Assembly (NCBI RefSeq): GCF_004210375.1
Contig: NW_027467782.1
Span: forward strand, 32,663,771 to 32,727,770
Direction: 5' to 3'
Source of the DNA: Tachypleus tridentatus
Taxonomy: Eukaryota > Arthropoda > Merostomata > Xiphosura > Limulidae
DNA length: 64,000 bases
Below are positions 32,467-45,140 of this stretch, piece after piece; the first letter of the stretch is position 1, and every line of letters begins with the position of its first letter. The position numbers and the translations under genes are program-made. The notes beneath the pieces were generated by a model that was given only the letters and a program-made list of their open reading frames with translations, was not told where the DNA came from and searched no databases.

Positions 32467-34275
32467 TAATAGAAAACAACAAATCTGTTTGGTTCGTGGT
32501 CACGCTGGACAAGTGTGTCACTCTGTATGTCTTTCGTGCACTTGGAAGTTGGATATGCGAGGTATTAATTCATATAGAAAACATTTTCAAGTCTGGTATA
32601 AAGTAATGTATTATAATTATGATTGAGCGTGAAATGTTACTGTTAGATTTACACCAGTCTATTTTTGTTTTAATCATGTAAGATGGAGGATTTTATTAGT
32701 ACTTATTTGAATGAGGCCCGTTTCAGAGTAGTGGAAGATAATTAATATAAGCAGCATATAAAAAATGGCTATTCCTCTTTTGTTTGGAGACAATGTTGAA
32801 GTTAGGACACTATTATCGTTTAGTAATGTTTCACTAAACTTTTATTTTGGTAACTTGTTTTTATTACAGCAGGTTAAATCTTTTTTATTTATATTAATGT
32901 CAGGTTATCATTTGGATTTAACTTTGTGTAAAAGTGATGATAACGAGCAACTTCAATTCTAGTTAATTTTTAAGGTTTTCTATTTAATTTCTTTCGTTTT
33001 GGAAGATGTTTTTAATGGAGGGATACACCCACCTGATAAGAGCTTTTATCTCGCTCTTACAAGTTTCATACAAACTGTTAAAATAGTTATCTTTGGTTTG
33101 CGTTTTTAAAATACTAATAGATATTTTTTTTATGCAATATGCTCCACTTTACATTGATCTTTCCCACATAAAGTGAGTAACCCAGTACAATAGTTGGCTA
33201 GGACGATATGAACCTATTGGATCACTTCACCGACATTCAATAAATCAATCTTCAATCTCAGTTATTAAGTTATATGATGTATTGACGGTACTTGTGAAAA
33301 TATCTGAATTTCAACTGTAAATATAAAGTACCAGATGTACTTCATTCTATTACTGTGCTCTACAGCTGACGAGTTAGATGGTCGTGTAATTATTAAAAAA
33401 CACCTACTCTTGTCATATTGTAAATATTAATGAAAAATTCAAAATGAAAAATATATTTTTGGTTTGCAGTTTTAATAATTTCGTATTAGAGGATTTGTAA
33501 AGGAAAAATCATGAATTTGTTTACAATGTATAATTACAAATATATGCTGCAGATTATGTACTTAACATTTTTTTGTACGCTTATGTGTACGTCATAACAT
33601 GTGATATATTTTAACACCATTAAAACAACGTAAAATCAAGAATAATTGGCCTTAAAATTATTATGTGAAAGAAACAAGCTATTTTTATTGTTAGACTAAA
33701 TAAGATAGGATAAAGAGTCATGAGATGAGAGTAAACAGATTATGTGAGGAAAGTGGAAAATTATTATAAAATTACTTAAGTAAATCTGTAAGAAGCTGAA
33801 AAGAATTGAGAAGATTATCAGAACTATTACAGACAAAACACAGTTAACAAAAAGAAACCTGAGAAATATTCAGAAACAAGGACAGGCTTAAGAAGAACAT
33901 GTCGATAGAGTGAGGAAACAGGAATCTGAGACAAGTAGCAGGGAAAGAGTAAGGGTAATCTGTATAAATAAACAAAACTGAAAATTCAGGTCAGGCCGAG
34001 AACCAATTTTTCAAAGTAATTTTATTTAAAACTGAGAAATTCCCTCACGCTACACTTTTATAAAGTCAAATATTACACTTTAAAAATACACAATCTGTTC
34101 TACCAATATCAGCATGAATTTTAAAAACCATTTAATCCGTAATAAGTGAGACATCTTTAAGGTGTCCCCATTCTAAACACTATTCACATGAAATATGTAC
34201 ATAAACAACAAAATCAAAACCAAGGTTCCTTGTTTCTCATATTAACTTCACGTTTTCAAATGCCACACTCAAGGC

Positions 34276-36050
34276 TTACAAAAAAACTTCTGGAGACTTT
34301 AGGTGGAGAAGAATCAAAAGAGTTGAACTGTCTTCTCCCTTATCTGTCTTTTGTTTTCTCATAGTTTGGTTCAACAAAGGGAATATCACTGACATCAAGA
34401 GGATTTTGAAAGGTTTTGTTGCTAATCACAACAGAAGGTGTGCTAATTGCCCTCTTCGAAAAGTAGAAATGACACTTTTCTTTGGAGTATGATGATTTGG
34501 GTTTGAGAGTGTTCTTCAATTCTGCTCCTTTTCCTTACTTCACACTAATGCACACTAATTTCTTGTAGTTTTGTTTTAGCTGCCTCAACATCCATTCTGT
34601 CGAACAAAACAACTGAAAATGAGCCAGCTTTACTCTGTTTAGTGCATTTTCTTGTCTACCACATAGAATCGTTTTCATCACATGTGTTTCTTGAACATTT
34701 TGCTCTTAATAACTGTCTTTGGGAAGAAATTAGCTTTGCTGCTTCCACAGTTTACTTTATTGAATTTATTAAGTTACTTTTTGGTGTGTGAATTCTGGAA
34801 ACAGTGGATGGGGTGGCTAGCTCGGCAGAAGTAATGACTGGCTGAAGTGTGTTACCTTTCTCAGATGCTCTCTTCGAGTTTCTCTGCCTTAAAGCATTTT
34901 CAATGTTCTTGTTTTCCTCCTCTTGCTGTTGTTCAAAGCAACGAAGATCAAATTCAGTCTTGTTGTCAAGTTGTTTGTCTGCTGACATTATTCTTTTACT
35001 TTTGGTTTCTTTCTGGTTCATTAACCAGTAATGAAAATATTTCCAAGCTAAAACATCTATAATTAACCTTAGCATGTCGTACCAACCAATGCAGCCATTT
35101 CAGCAAATGATCCAGTTGGAAAACATTTCAGTATATCTATACAAGCTTTGGCTACTTTACATCTGAAGTCTGATTTATCAACAACTTTGGTACACAAGTG
35201 TTAGAAAAGAACTCTCACACCCTTCAATGAAACTTCTTGGTTCTTCTTCATAAGGTAACAAATAAAATTAACAGCGTTATCTTTCACTATTTGCTCCACC
35301 CAAAAGAACATTTAATTGAGACATTTTCCACCCAAAAGTCAAGATAATAACGATAATTAATTTATTAAAATAATAATAATAAAAAAAACCACCACTTAAT
35401 CTTAATAACAATCCACGAAAGGGGACGAAGAGGAACTACAAAGTTCCTGAACACTTCAGTTGGAGAGAGAACTCTTCTGATTTCTCTCTCTCTAAATGAA
35501 CCTACCACGTTAGTTTAGTTTAGTTTAGTTTAACTATTTGCTGGGCTCGAGGGATAGATTGACTTCCCTCAACATCAGGATGTTTGGTAGAAGGTATTTC
35601 ATAACAGTGAGATCAATCTCAACATCTCCATGCAGAGACTGACAAAGATGTTTCAAACCGATAAAAGCTAACAGTTGAAATATCTGGTCTCTTCTTTCGA
35701 GTATTTTCAATCTGATGATGACTGTCAAAGAACAAACATTTTCAGTTTCTACTTTTGTCAGTTCTGTTAACTGCTGGATAACATGTTCAATGAGATGTAT
35801 ATTAAATTTCGGGTAAAGCCTTCCAATAAGGTAGTAAAATAAGAAAGTACATTGGATAAGATACTGATTAATTTCTGAACCTCTTCAAGAGACAGGTCAG
35901 TTGTCTGCAGAACAACAGGAAAGTTGTTATCTCTAACGTACTGTGACGATCTTCTATCCAAGTCCAAATATGCTGGGATAGGGTTCCAGATTGAATAAAT
36001 ATCATATTACTTATCTCATTTCTGTCAGACTTACTTGGATGGCAAAACAA
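34276..36050 (-). pseudogene. NCAPD3-like: NCAPD3-like (condensin-2 subunit D3) broken gene copy B
   Basis: Counterpart of 6710-8494 with the same internal deletion and the same retroposon insertion. The C-terminal block is open further here: 34752-35075 reads 107 codons, from MLRLIIDVLAWKYFHYWLMN through SADKQL and EFDLRCFEQQQEEENKN to HTPKSNLINSIK. Extra indels near 35640, 35735 and 35815 break the HEAT-like part that copy A keeps open for 145 codons (7974-8411). The shared lesions are genuine; the copy-specific ones could be sequencing error. Confidence 0.62.
35296..35528 (+). mobile_element. 0.23 kb retroposon with (TTTAG)n tail (copy B)
   Basis: Counterpart of 7731-7968. The target repeats are 35282-35295 and 35529-35542; the left one carries one substitution (tttcactatttgct). 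Presence in both copies means the insertion predates their divergence. Confidence 0.7.
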
Positions 36051-36399
36051 AAACCTACAGAGATAATAATAGTATAGTTGTTAATGATTTTGCTGTGAGA
36101 CGTTTTCATACAAATACATCTTTAATAATTGGTTTTTAAACATTTGTATTTGTAGCAACAATGTTAACAATAGCTCACTGGTATTTCATACATAGTATTT
36201 ATTTTCAGGCCATAAGTATAAATGCAGTGGTTTTTGATCAGTGTAACAGTTATGTGTTCATGTTTCATTAGATGTAATGTGTGGGTTTTATTTAGGAACT
36301 TAATACTGACATATACTTTTAATTTTACTTAATCTATGATATTATTGTCTTTAAGGATAATTTAATTAAATGTTAAGGTTTGTTTTTGTTTGTTTGTTT

Positions 36400-36533
36400 T
36401 GAATTTTGTGCAAAGCTACGCAAGGGTTATCTGTGCTAGCCATCACTAATTTAGCAGTGTAAGACTAAAGGGAAGGCGGCTAGTCATCACTATCCACCGC
36501 CAACTCTTGGGCTACTCTTTTTACTAACTAATA
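36400..36533 (-). mobile_element. Major-family SINE, 3' half only (copy B)
   Basis: Counterpart of 8846-8982 with the same truncation point. The upstream tgtt microsatellite is one unit shorter than in copy A. Confidence 0.85.
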
Positions 36534-36640
36534 GTGGCTCAGCGGTATGCCTGAGGACTTACAACGCTAAAAACCGGGTTTCGATACCCGTGGTGGGCAG
36601 AGCACAGATCGCCTATTGTGTAGCTTTGTGCTTAATTCAA
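36534..36640 (+). mobile_element. Second-family tRNA-derived SINE (copy B)
   Basis: Counterpart of 8983-9090, with one visible change in the tail (cgcctattgtg versus cgcccattgtg). Confidence 0.8.
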
Positions 36641-37648
36641 AACAATAACAACAACAAATACATATGTAATACGATTATTAATAAAAATGGTAACAGAGGT
36701 CCCAGTTTCAAATCTTCAATAATTAGCGGGTCAACGATGACCGACGGTCATGCATATTTTGTTCTGTAATGCGCTAAACTTTCGTCACCTGCGTAAAACA
36801 AACAATCTACTGAGCAAATTCAATGTTTCATAATCTCTCATCTGGGTTATGACCACTCCTCAAACCATCAAGACAATATATATGTATACATGAATCGTTG
36901 TAGGGTTTAATCATTGTTACAGCGTTCTCTCTACCCAAATAAACTTCATCCAAAATATCTAACTAGCCTTGTTCGCCTATGTAAGTAAAGTTAAACACGA
37001 ATATGAAATAGCCCGAAAAAGTAGTATCCGTACACAGAAACAAAATGCTTGAAAATATAGATCGCGTTAACCAATTAAAATCTCTCTTACATCAAATTAT
37101 CTTATTCTCGTTAATGATTCGACAGTTACAAATGATAAAACTGATGTTCTGTCCCAGTACTCTTTATAATTTTCTATAAGTAAGGATTTCCCAAACTGAC
37201 AATTCATAATTCTAACAAATGAATCATAATGGTTATATTGAATGTTGTTCAAGTGTTTTGGTATAAAAATAATAACAATACACTGAATCTTTTTCTCGTT
37301 TTTGCCACGACATGAAAGGGAGGTTCAAGAATTGATGGTGGGTTTTATTCACTAAATAAAATATGTTTGTGTGTGGGTTTAATCTTAACAAGTGGGTATC
37401 TGCGACAGGCCCACAATAGCTATTCTACAAACTTTATTTTTAGCTCAAAATGTAAAACTAATAAAGAGAAATTTAAAAACGTTAAGATAAAATCTTTTCA
37501 AATGCGATGTAAAACGCTTTATCCGTCTCTGATTTGAAAACCAAGTAATGATTCAAGTAACTTTTACATACGTTTGAAATAAAAGAAAATTCCGATTGGT
37601 ACAAGATTAAATAGCGTCTAAACTAGCTTTGTCTTGATATCTGTTTTG

Positions 37649-37913
37649 TTTTTTGAATTTCTGGCAAAGTTACTCGAGGGCTATCTGCGCTAGCCGTCCC
37701 TAATTTAGCAGTAAAAGACAAGAGGGAATGCATCTAGTTATCACCACCCACTGACAACTCTTGGCCTCCTATTTTACTAACAAATAGTGGGATTGACCAT
37801 CACATTATAATGCCCCACAGCTAAAGGGCAAGAACGTTTGGTGTGACAGGGATTCGAACCGGCAACCTTCAGATTACGAGTCAAGTTTCTTAACCATCTG
37901 GCTATGTCGGGCC
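37649..37913 (-). mobile_element. Major-family SINE, minus strand, diverged (copy B)
   Basis: Counterpart of 10096-10361, the same element apart from single-base indels. Confidence 0.88.
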
Positions 37914-40183
37914 ACTAATATCTGGTAAGGAACCTGCTAGGTTGAATAAATAATATTAAAATACAATAAGAGTAACTTTTACATAAGGTAAATTTTGACT
38001 TTTAATAACTTCATCCTTTCGACCTTTGGTAAGACATAATCATCAGTTAGAAATAGTTGTTATTGTATTTTGAAATTATCTCTTACCTTATTTTCTGAGA
38101 TATTATACCATGATACTTGCCAGGTTAGTTTTGTTTTCCTGTAATGAATTAACTACAAAATAATAAGTTGAATACATATTCCTTTTATCTTTCGTTAAAT
38201 TCTAACCTACGAAATATATTAATAAACTAGATATTTGGTGAAACGACCTCTAACGTGTTTTCTTTCAACAGCAGATAAAAACAAAATGAAGAGTAAGAAA
38301 AATATTTTTCAAGTTCATACGTCATGTTGTGTTGTATCGTACAGTTTATAATTCTTTTCGTGATTTATGGCATCTGCACGTTACACTAACGTCACGACAG
38401 TACAAATTACAACGTTAAGTACCCCTTACATGGCATCATTTAAGTGTTTACTGACTGAGAGACAGACAGATAACACCCTACAGTATAATAGTGCAAATGG
38501 TTAAAACAGATCACCAAAGGCTCTCTTACACGGCAATAGTAATAAAAAAGAGCCGCTCTGTATTCGGAGAGTGGTTGATAATTGACACCATATTATTAGT
38601 TACCTCCGGTGTAGAGTGACGTGAGTGGGGTTTGATACGTCACTTGGGGAGAAAACAGTTGTAGTTAAAGTACAGATTGTTGTTTTTCTTTTATATTAAC
38701 ATGGATTAAAAGTTTAAGTATCCAATTAGTGTCATGCCACACGGATGTTGGTAAAAAACATAAAAACACCGCATGGTTATAAAAATAGTTGTGTCTCTTA
38801 GTGTCTAAAATTTGAGCCAAAATGTAGATAAATCCAGTAAGTAATTTCAACTGAAAATATCAGTATAAATCTATTCAGAGACATTCCAGAAGGGTTAGGA
38901 AAATTATGAACTCTCGACCTTTAACATATTTCTGTTCAAATGTATGATAGTCTAAAACACAAACTAAATATCCATTGTAAGTTTGAGTTCATCTCCCTCT
39001 ACACATACAATCTCATAAGGAGTTTTTTCTAGATCACTAGTGCCCCGATAAAGTTCATGATAATAATACCATTTTGTGGATCAGATAATGATTATTGTAT
39101 AAAGAACACTTTTATGTAATAACTTGACCACTAACCAAATATCGTCATTTCACCAGGTAAAATATATCTAAGTAGTCAGTACGACTTCCAGTATTATCAG
39201 AAAAGTACAGAAAACAAACCCAACATTCTCTGTAAAGCCACTTACCCACAAAGTTTAAGTGTTTAATCGTCATCTAAGAAAAAATGATTATTCAGTCGTG
39301 TGTAGTCAGAAACGTAGGTTTTTGAAAGCGGTAAGGCCATGGCCTGACCACTTGTTAATAGCTACAATTAATGAATTTAAACTTGCTTCTTGTAATACAA
39401 TACATCACGTTCTATATACGCAGTATAAAAATTCAGTGTCCTACTAAAATCATAAAAACCAGATACTTACAGATCGTCACACATTGGTTACCTCAGTGTC
39501 ACATGATCGTTTAGATCTTCAAAATGACGAAACATAATATTTCTCCATTTCACGAGAAACAGATTTTCGTAAACGGTGGAGAAACTTCTTCAGAGATTTT
39601 ATGGATTTTTTGTCACTGAAATAGAAACAATAATTACAAATACTGAATTTGTTTTGGTACATTTACACAAAAGTGAATTTCATCAAGAGAAGATCTATAG
39701 ATCTATATTTATTTATATAAACTGTATTATATTGATAAATCCTGACATTAGGTTTAGTGGCCAATAACTTTAATAACATTGACAAATGTCATGATTTAAA
39801 TAAGTTCAAACATAAAAAAATATTGTTCAATCAATTTGACAGTACGAGTCGTGTCTCAACAACTACTAGATCTACCGTATACCAGCTAAACTGAAGAGTC
39901 CTGATATTACATGAAATACTTCGATAACACAGGGTTTAGTAGATGTGATGTACTTTACATCTTGAAGTTCGTCCTGTGAAATTAAACGTGCTAGAATATT
40001 TACATGTTGGCATAAATATCGACTAAATATTCAATGTGTATTTGAGGGTCATGTAAAATACGTCACAAAATTTGTCTTCCTGATTTTCAAATACAAAATT
40101 AAAGTTTCAGATAAAATTATAATTGAAAATCGACACTTAGAAAGTATTGAAGAAAAAGATGACATGAAAGGTTGCGTTTAGCT

Positions 40184-40452
40184 GTCCCGGCATGACCACG
40201 TGGGTAGGAGGGCCCTGGACTCGTAATCTGAGAGTCGCGAGTTCGAATCCCATCACATCAAACATTCCCGCCCTTTCACGCGTGGGAGAATGTTTAATGG
40301 TCAATCCCACTATTCTTTGATTGAAGAGTAGCCCAAAAGTTAGCGGTGTGTGGTGATGACAAGCTGCCTTTCCTTTAGTCGTCCGCTGCTATATTAATGA
40401 CAGTTAGAGCAGATGGCTTTCCTGTAGTTTTACGCGAATTCAAAACAAACAA
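40184..40452 (+). mobile_element. Major-family SINE, diverged (copy B)
   Basis: Counterpart of 12634-12902, differing by single-base changes. Confidence 0.88.
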
Positions 40453-40925
40453 TTATAACACCATGACTACGTAATAGTAGCTAATACACAAAACAAATAA
40501 ACAATTATGACACCATGACTGTTTGATAGCAACTAATACACAAAAACAAACAAACAACTGGCCCGCCATGGCCAAGCGCGTAAGGCGTGCGACTCGAAAT
40601 CCGAGGGTCGCGGGTTCGCGCCAGCGTCACGCTAAACATGCTCGCCCTCCCAGCCGTGGGGGGCGTATAATGTGACGTTCAATCCCACTATTCGTTGGTA
40701 AAAGAGTAGCCCAAAAGTTGGCGGTGGATGGTGATGACTAGCTGCCTTCCCTCTAGTCTTACACTGCTAAATTAGGGACGGCTAGCACAGATAGCCCTCA
40801 AGTAGCTTTGTGCGAAATTCCAAAACAAACAAACAACTATAACACCATGACTGTTTGATAGTAACTAATACACAAAACAAACAAACAACTATGACACCAT
40901 GACTGTTTGATAGTAACTAATACAC
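40453..40925. repeat. ~52 bp minisatellite (4 units) split by a SINE (copy B)
   Basis: Same minisatellite as 12903-13325, but with two units on each side of the SINE at 40560-40835. The extra unit is the one at about 40838-40886. This is a clear length allele between the two copies. Confidence 0.75.
40560..40835 (+). mobile_element. Major-family SINE, near consensus (copy B)
   Basis: Counterpart of 13009-13281 with a few substitutions (gcccgccatgg; ctcgaaatccg; gttcgcgccagcg). Confidence 0.92.
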
Positions 40926-41153
40926 ATCACTGATGTATGTTCTTAAAATCTATCAATATATATGTTCACTATGGTGATTGAAAGACAACTATAAAGAAAA
41001 ATATATAATATACATTAACTGATACACATATTTTTCAAACCTAACGTGTCCTATTTGATTTAGAAAACATATGGAAACGTCTTTCTACTTTCAAAATGTT
41101 TATTCAGTACTTCATCAGTTTTCGTAATTTCATAAATGCTACATTTGGCTAGG

Positions 41154-41380
41154 TTGTTTTGAATTTTGCACAACGCTACATGTAGGTTACCTGCGCTAAT
41201 TGTCCTTAACTTTGTTATTGTAGACCAGAAAAGGAAGACATATAATCAATACCACCCAATGTTAACAACTGGGTTACACTTTTATCAGTAAATAGTGAGA
41301 CTGATCATCATATTATAACAGTCCCCCCCCCCCCAGCTAAACTGAAAGTGTGTTTGGTATGACGGGAGTTCAAATCTACG
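41154..41380 (-). mobile_element. Old, diverged major-family SINE, minus strand (copy B)
   Basis: Counterpart of 13549-13775 with many base differences. It includes a run of C at about 41323-41334 where copy A reads cccctcccc. Confidence 0.75.
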
Positions 41381-42286
41381 AAATAAAGGTGGGATATTCC
41401 AGTGTTTAATTAGATATATTTGTATTATATTTACCTGGAATAAATTTCTTTTCATCAAATAATCGATATTTGTATATAGGAGGATGAACTTTGATGATAA
41501 ACTAGCCCAAATGTTAGGAATACATTGAACTCATCTCATTTTTAAGTATCACGTATGTAGTTTTTAATATTTTCGCCTAGCAATATCTAATGCCAATATT
41601 AATCTGTCCTTGATATAAATTTATGATGGTTTGTTATTTTTATAATTTAACGACACTTCGATGAATATAAGTAGTGAACAAATAATATTAATGTTAAATT
41701 ATTTTCAACTATAATGAGATTTATCAATATAAATATACGTCTAATATACACTGCTGGCCAAAGTCTTAAGGCCAACGAACACAAAAAAAAATATTCATTT
41801 TGCGTTGTTAGACTGAACCACTTATTTGAGTAAAGCTTCGAACGATGAAAATAAGCAAATGGAAAATAAAAATAAAAACCTTTTTAGCATCTAATATGGA
41901 AAATGTGAACGCTATGAAATTAGCTTGAATACTAGCTGGTCAAAAGCTTCAGACCATATTGAAACGAAGCATTAATCGGTAAACACGAAACGAAATTTAG
42001 TCATTTATGTTCAAGCAAAAGCGTTGAGAACATTTCCACTGACATCTCCTATCTCCTGTTTTACATTGGGTAAAAACAAAACAAAGGCTAAAAAAGCTGA
42101 CAGAGTTTGAACGTGGCAGAATTGTCGAGCTGCAAAAGTAAGGTCTCTCTCAGTGTGCCATTGCTAGTGAGATTGGGCGTTGTAAAACTGCTGTTGAAAA
42201 TTTCTTAAAAGACCCCGAGGGATACGGAACGAGGATTTCATGTGGTCGCCTCAAGAAAATTTCGCCGGCGTTGAGCAGAACGATTC

Positions 42287-42544
42287 CAATGTGATAACTG
42301 CCACCACTTCTATTTTGGAGAAACAAGTAGAAAAATGGAAACCAGATTCAAAGAACATAAAAAGTCACCTTCACACGTTTTCGAACACTGCAAGTCAAAT
42401 AAACACAACATAACCATAGAAAACACTCAAATACTAAATAAAGAAACAAACATAAACAAACGCAAAATTAAAGAAGCCTTACTTATACAACAACTTAAAC
42501 CCAAAATAAACCAATATAAAGGAACGCCTTTATACCTGTATTAA
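42287..42544 (+). pseudogene. GIY-YIG endonuclease C-terminus of a Penelope-like element (fragment)
   Basis: Open from the insertion junction to TAA at 42542-42544, so it is a truncated but undamaged protein end. It shows the zinc-binding-type CDNC pair, the YIG-like motif FYFGETSR, the conserved R in ETRFKEH, the H in SHVFEHC and the catalytic Glu region KIKEALLIQQLKPKIN. This is the domain order of the GIY-YIG endonuclease fused to Penelope-like reverse transcriptases. No reverse transcriptase is present, so it cannot move on its own. Confidence 0.88.
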
Positions 42545-42665
42545 TATAATAAAATAAATATAATTATATATTCAAACATCTAACACCGCCCTCTACATTC
42601 CGAAACTCAGTTACACAACCCCTTTCAAACATGTGTTCAGCTTCCGGTCAATTACCTCTTTCTTT

Positions 42666-42707
42666 GTGAACCTGACGATGACCGAAGAAGGTCGAAACGT
42701 TGTTCAC
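42666..42707 (+). ncRNA. Hammerhead-ribozyme-like motif in the Penelope-like 3' UTR
   Basis: Helix I strands gtgaac (42666-42671) and gttcac (42702-42707) pair perfectly over 6 bp. They enclose the core ctgacga (42672-42678, fits CUGANGA), helix II gacc/ggtc (42680-42683 with 42690-42693, loop gaagaa), and gaaa (42694-42697). An acgt palindrome overlaps the core A (42697-42700), followed by t at 42701 as the predicted cleavage nucleotide. A short self-complementary helix III would act as a dimer. Hammerhead motifs are established for Penelope-like elements. One unpaired t (42679) precedes helix II, so activity is not certain. Confidence 0.6.
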
Positions 42708-43887
42708 TCTTCTATGTAAAATATTTTTTCAACCCAAACGAGCCGTTTTCGCATATATATGATTCGACGGGTTGTCCGGCAAGACACCAACCGATCGTCG
42801 AAGCAGATTAAGGCCCTTACGGACGCAGAATGTGGCTCAAGAACAATAAGACGGTATCTACGAGAAAAAAAACTTTAACATCTGTAAACGTTTTCAAAGG
42901 CCAAACCTCCTTCCACACCATGAAACAGCTCGGTTACACTTTGCTGAAAAGCACCAAACATGGGACGTAGAAAAGTGGAAAAAGGTTTTGTTTTCTGATG
43001 AGACAAAATTTAACCTGGATGGTCAAAATGGCTTCCAACGTTACTGGTACGATAATGATATCCCACCGGAGACATTTTATACACGACACAATGAAATAGG
43101 TTCCATCATGATCTGGAATGCTTTCTCCTTTTATGGAACAATGGAGCTTCAGGTTATGCAGGGGCGTCAAACAGCAGCTGGCTACATTGCCATGTTGGAG
43201 AGAGCATCCTTATTGACTGAAGGCCCTCGTTTGTGTGGAAATGGCTGAATCTTTCAGCAGGACAACGCTGCAATCCACAATGCCAATGTCAGGACAAAGA
43301 ACTTTTTCATGGCGAATAACGCGATTCCTTTGAACCATCCAGCGTGTTCTCTCGAACTGAACCCCATTGAAAATGTTTGGAGGTGGATGGCAAGGGTAGT
43401 CTATAAAAATGAACGTCAATTCGAAACAGTGTTTGATCCTCGTGAAGCCATCTTCACTATTTGGAATAACATTCCAGCCAGACTTCTGCAAACGCTTATA
43501 TCGAACATGCCAAAGCGAATGTTTGCAATTATTCGCAATGACGGCCGTGCAACTTAGAACTGAGACCTCTTGTTGGGCATTTCTTACCCTGTTTATGACT
43601 TATTTTTGGTATTATCTTAAACTTTTGGCCAGCTAGTATTTGTGCTAATTTCATAGTGTTCACATTTTCCCTATAAAATACTGAAAATGTTTTTTTATTT
43701 TTATTTTTCCTTTTCTTATTTTCATCTTTCGAAGTGCTACTCAAATAAGTGGTTGAGTCTAACATCGGAAAATGCATGTTTTTTCCTTATGTTCATTGGC
43801 CTTGTGATTTCGGCCAGTAGTGTGTGTATACAGATAACATTACTTTGTGTACGTGACAACCTAAAAGAAAATTCGTTAACCACTTGG

Positions 43888-44411
43888 TCTATCGGAACTT
43901 GTAATTTAGTTACAGTTCATACACTTCAGACTGTAAAACACATTTGTTTATTTTTAAAATATAATAAAATCATTTTAAATATAATAAATTAGTACGTTAA
44001 AGAATTTAATCTTTAATGTCAAAGAATCAAACTTAAAGTAAATTTGAATTTATTTCAGAAGAGTGAACGGTGTATTCAAATTACAATATATTTTTAATAT
44101 ACATAACTATATATTTCAAGTGTAATATAAATGCAATATGAATAAACGTTTATTTCGAGTGGAAGTACAATTATGAGTAATTAGGTTTATCCGGGGTTCA
44201 CTATCTAGTTGATCTATATTTTATGTATCAGTAGATTTGCTGTTTAATCAGGTGTACATACAGAATGTTTTATGTTTCTCTTATCACTTGTCCAGCGTGA
44301 CTTAGGAATTAAAATAGGTTCGCAGTTCGAATTATGTTACTGTGAATTTACTTTCTTGATTTTTCAGGCTGAGAGTTCGGTGAAATCACGTAATTCGATT
44401 AGTTTGTTGTT
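43888..44411. other. DNA absent from copy A, nothing recognised
   Basis: AT-rich sequence, including a 68-codon open stretch starting at 44272 that runs into the SINE. No recognisable gene. It is lost in copy A together with most of the SINE at 44412-44678. Confidence 0.5.
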
Positions 44412-44678
44412 GTTTGGAATTTCGCACAAAGCTACTCGAGGGTTATCTGTGCTAGCCGTCCCTTATTTAGAAGTGTAAGACTAGAGGGAAGGCAGCTAGT
44501 CATCACCACCCACCGCCAACTCTTGGGCTACTCTTTTACCAACGAATAGTGAGATTGACCGTAACATTATAACGCCCCCACGGCTGGGAGGGCGAGCATG
44601 TTTGGCGAGACTCGGGCGCGAACCCGCGACCCTCAGATTACGAAGCGTACGCCTTAACGCGCTAGGCCATGTCGGGCC
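44412..44678 (-). mobile_element. Major-family SINE, full length, near consensus (copy B)
   Basis: Complete minus-strand element from gtttggaatttcgcacaaag to gcgctaggccatgtcgggcc. It contains the clean body cagctagtcatcaccaccca and the head with B box complement cgcgaacccgcg. Copy A keeps only its last ~76 bp. Confidence 0.92.
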
Positions 44679-44861
44679 CTAATTCGATTACAGTACCTCA
44701 TACGTTTGTAGCGGATGGTGCTCACCAGCTACTTTCTAATCTACCATTTGAAAATTAAGGACGAACAACACAGATATCTCTTTTAATCGTTTTGTTTTCG
44801 TTCGAAGCGACAGTTATATTCACTATTCGTCCTGATTTTAAATATGCAGAACTAGACATGG

Positions 44862-45140
44862 GTTTGTTTGTTTTTGAATTTGACCCACAGCTACACGAGG
44901 GTTACATGTGTTAGCCGTTCTTAAGTTAGCAGTGTAAGACTAGAAGAAAGGAAGGCAGCTAGTCAACAACAACCACAGCCAATTCTAGGGCAACTGTTCT
45001 ATCAATGAATAGTGGGATTGACCATCATTTTATAACGCCCCGACAGCTGAAAGAGCGAGCGTATTTGGTGAGAGGGGAATTCGAACCAGCAACCCTCAGG
45101 TTACGAGACGAGCGTCCTAACCACCTGGCCATGCCGGCCC
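44862..45140 (-). mobile_element. Major-family SINE, minus strand, with 13 bp target duplication (copy B)
   Basis: Counterpart of 16028-16305; direct repeats at 44849-44861 and 45141-45153. Confidence 0.94.

Larger units (their letters stand above)
42287..42760 (+). mobile_element. 5'-truncated Penelope-like element, present only in copy B
   Basis: A 474 bp insertion bounded by a 5 bp direct repeat, gattc, at 42282-42286 and 42761-42765. Copy A has the uninterrupted empty site (gagcaggacgattcgacggg, about 14633-14652). It holds the C-terminal endonuclease, a 3' UTR and a terminus gccgttttcgcatatatat. It matches the 3' end of the Penelope-like element at 58530-59960. Confidence 0.92.
42078..43557 (+). 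pseudogene. Tc1-like transposase interrupted by a Penelope-like insertion (copy B)
   Basis: The position of the copy A start codon reads aaa instead of atg, and a TAA falls in the HTH region (ctgcaaaagtaaggtctct). The gene is split at 42287-42760. Downstream it reads LFSDETKFNLDGQNGFQRYW (about 42985-43045), a TGA at 43245-43247, then FQQDNAAIHNANV with the second catalytic Asp still present. It resumes after a frame change as LNPIENVWRWMARVV and ends TAG 43555-43557. Exactly 35 residues separate the second Asp from the Glu. It is dead, but retains all three catalytic acids. Confidence 0.88.
41749..43822 (+). mobile_element. Second Tc1-like DNA transposon carrying a nested insertion (copy B)
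   Basis: Counterpart of 14118-15702, with ends cactgctggccaaagtctta and ...gatttcggccagtagtg. It is longer because a Penelope-like fragment (42287-42760) sits inside it. The sequence just outside the left end differs from copy A over about 40 bp (41710-41746 versus 14092-14115). Confidence 0.9.
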
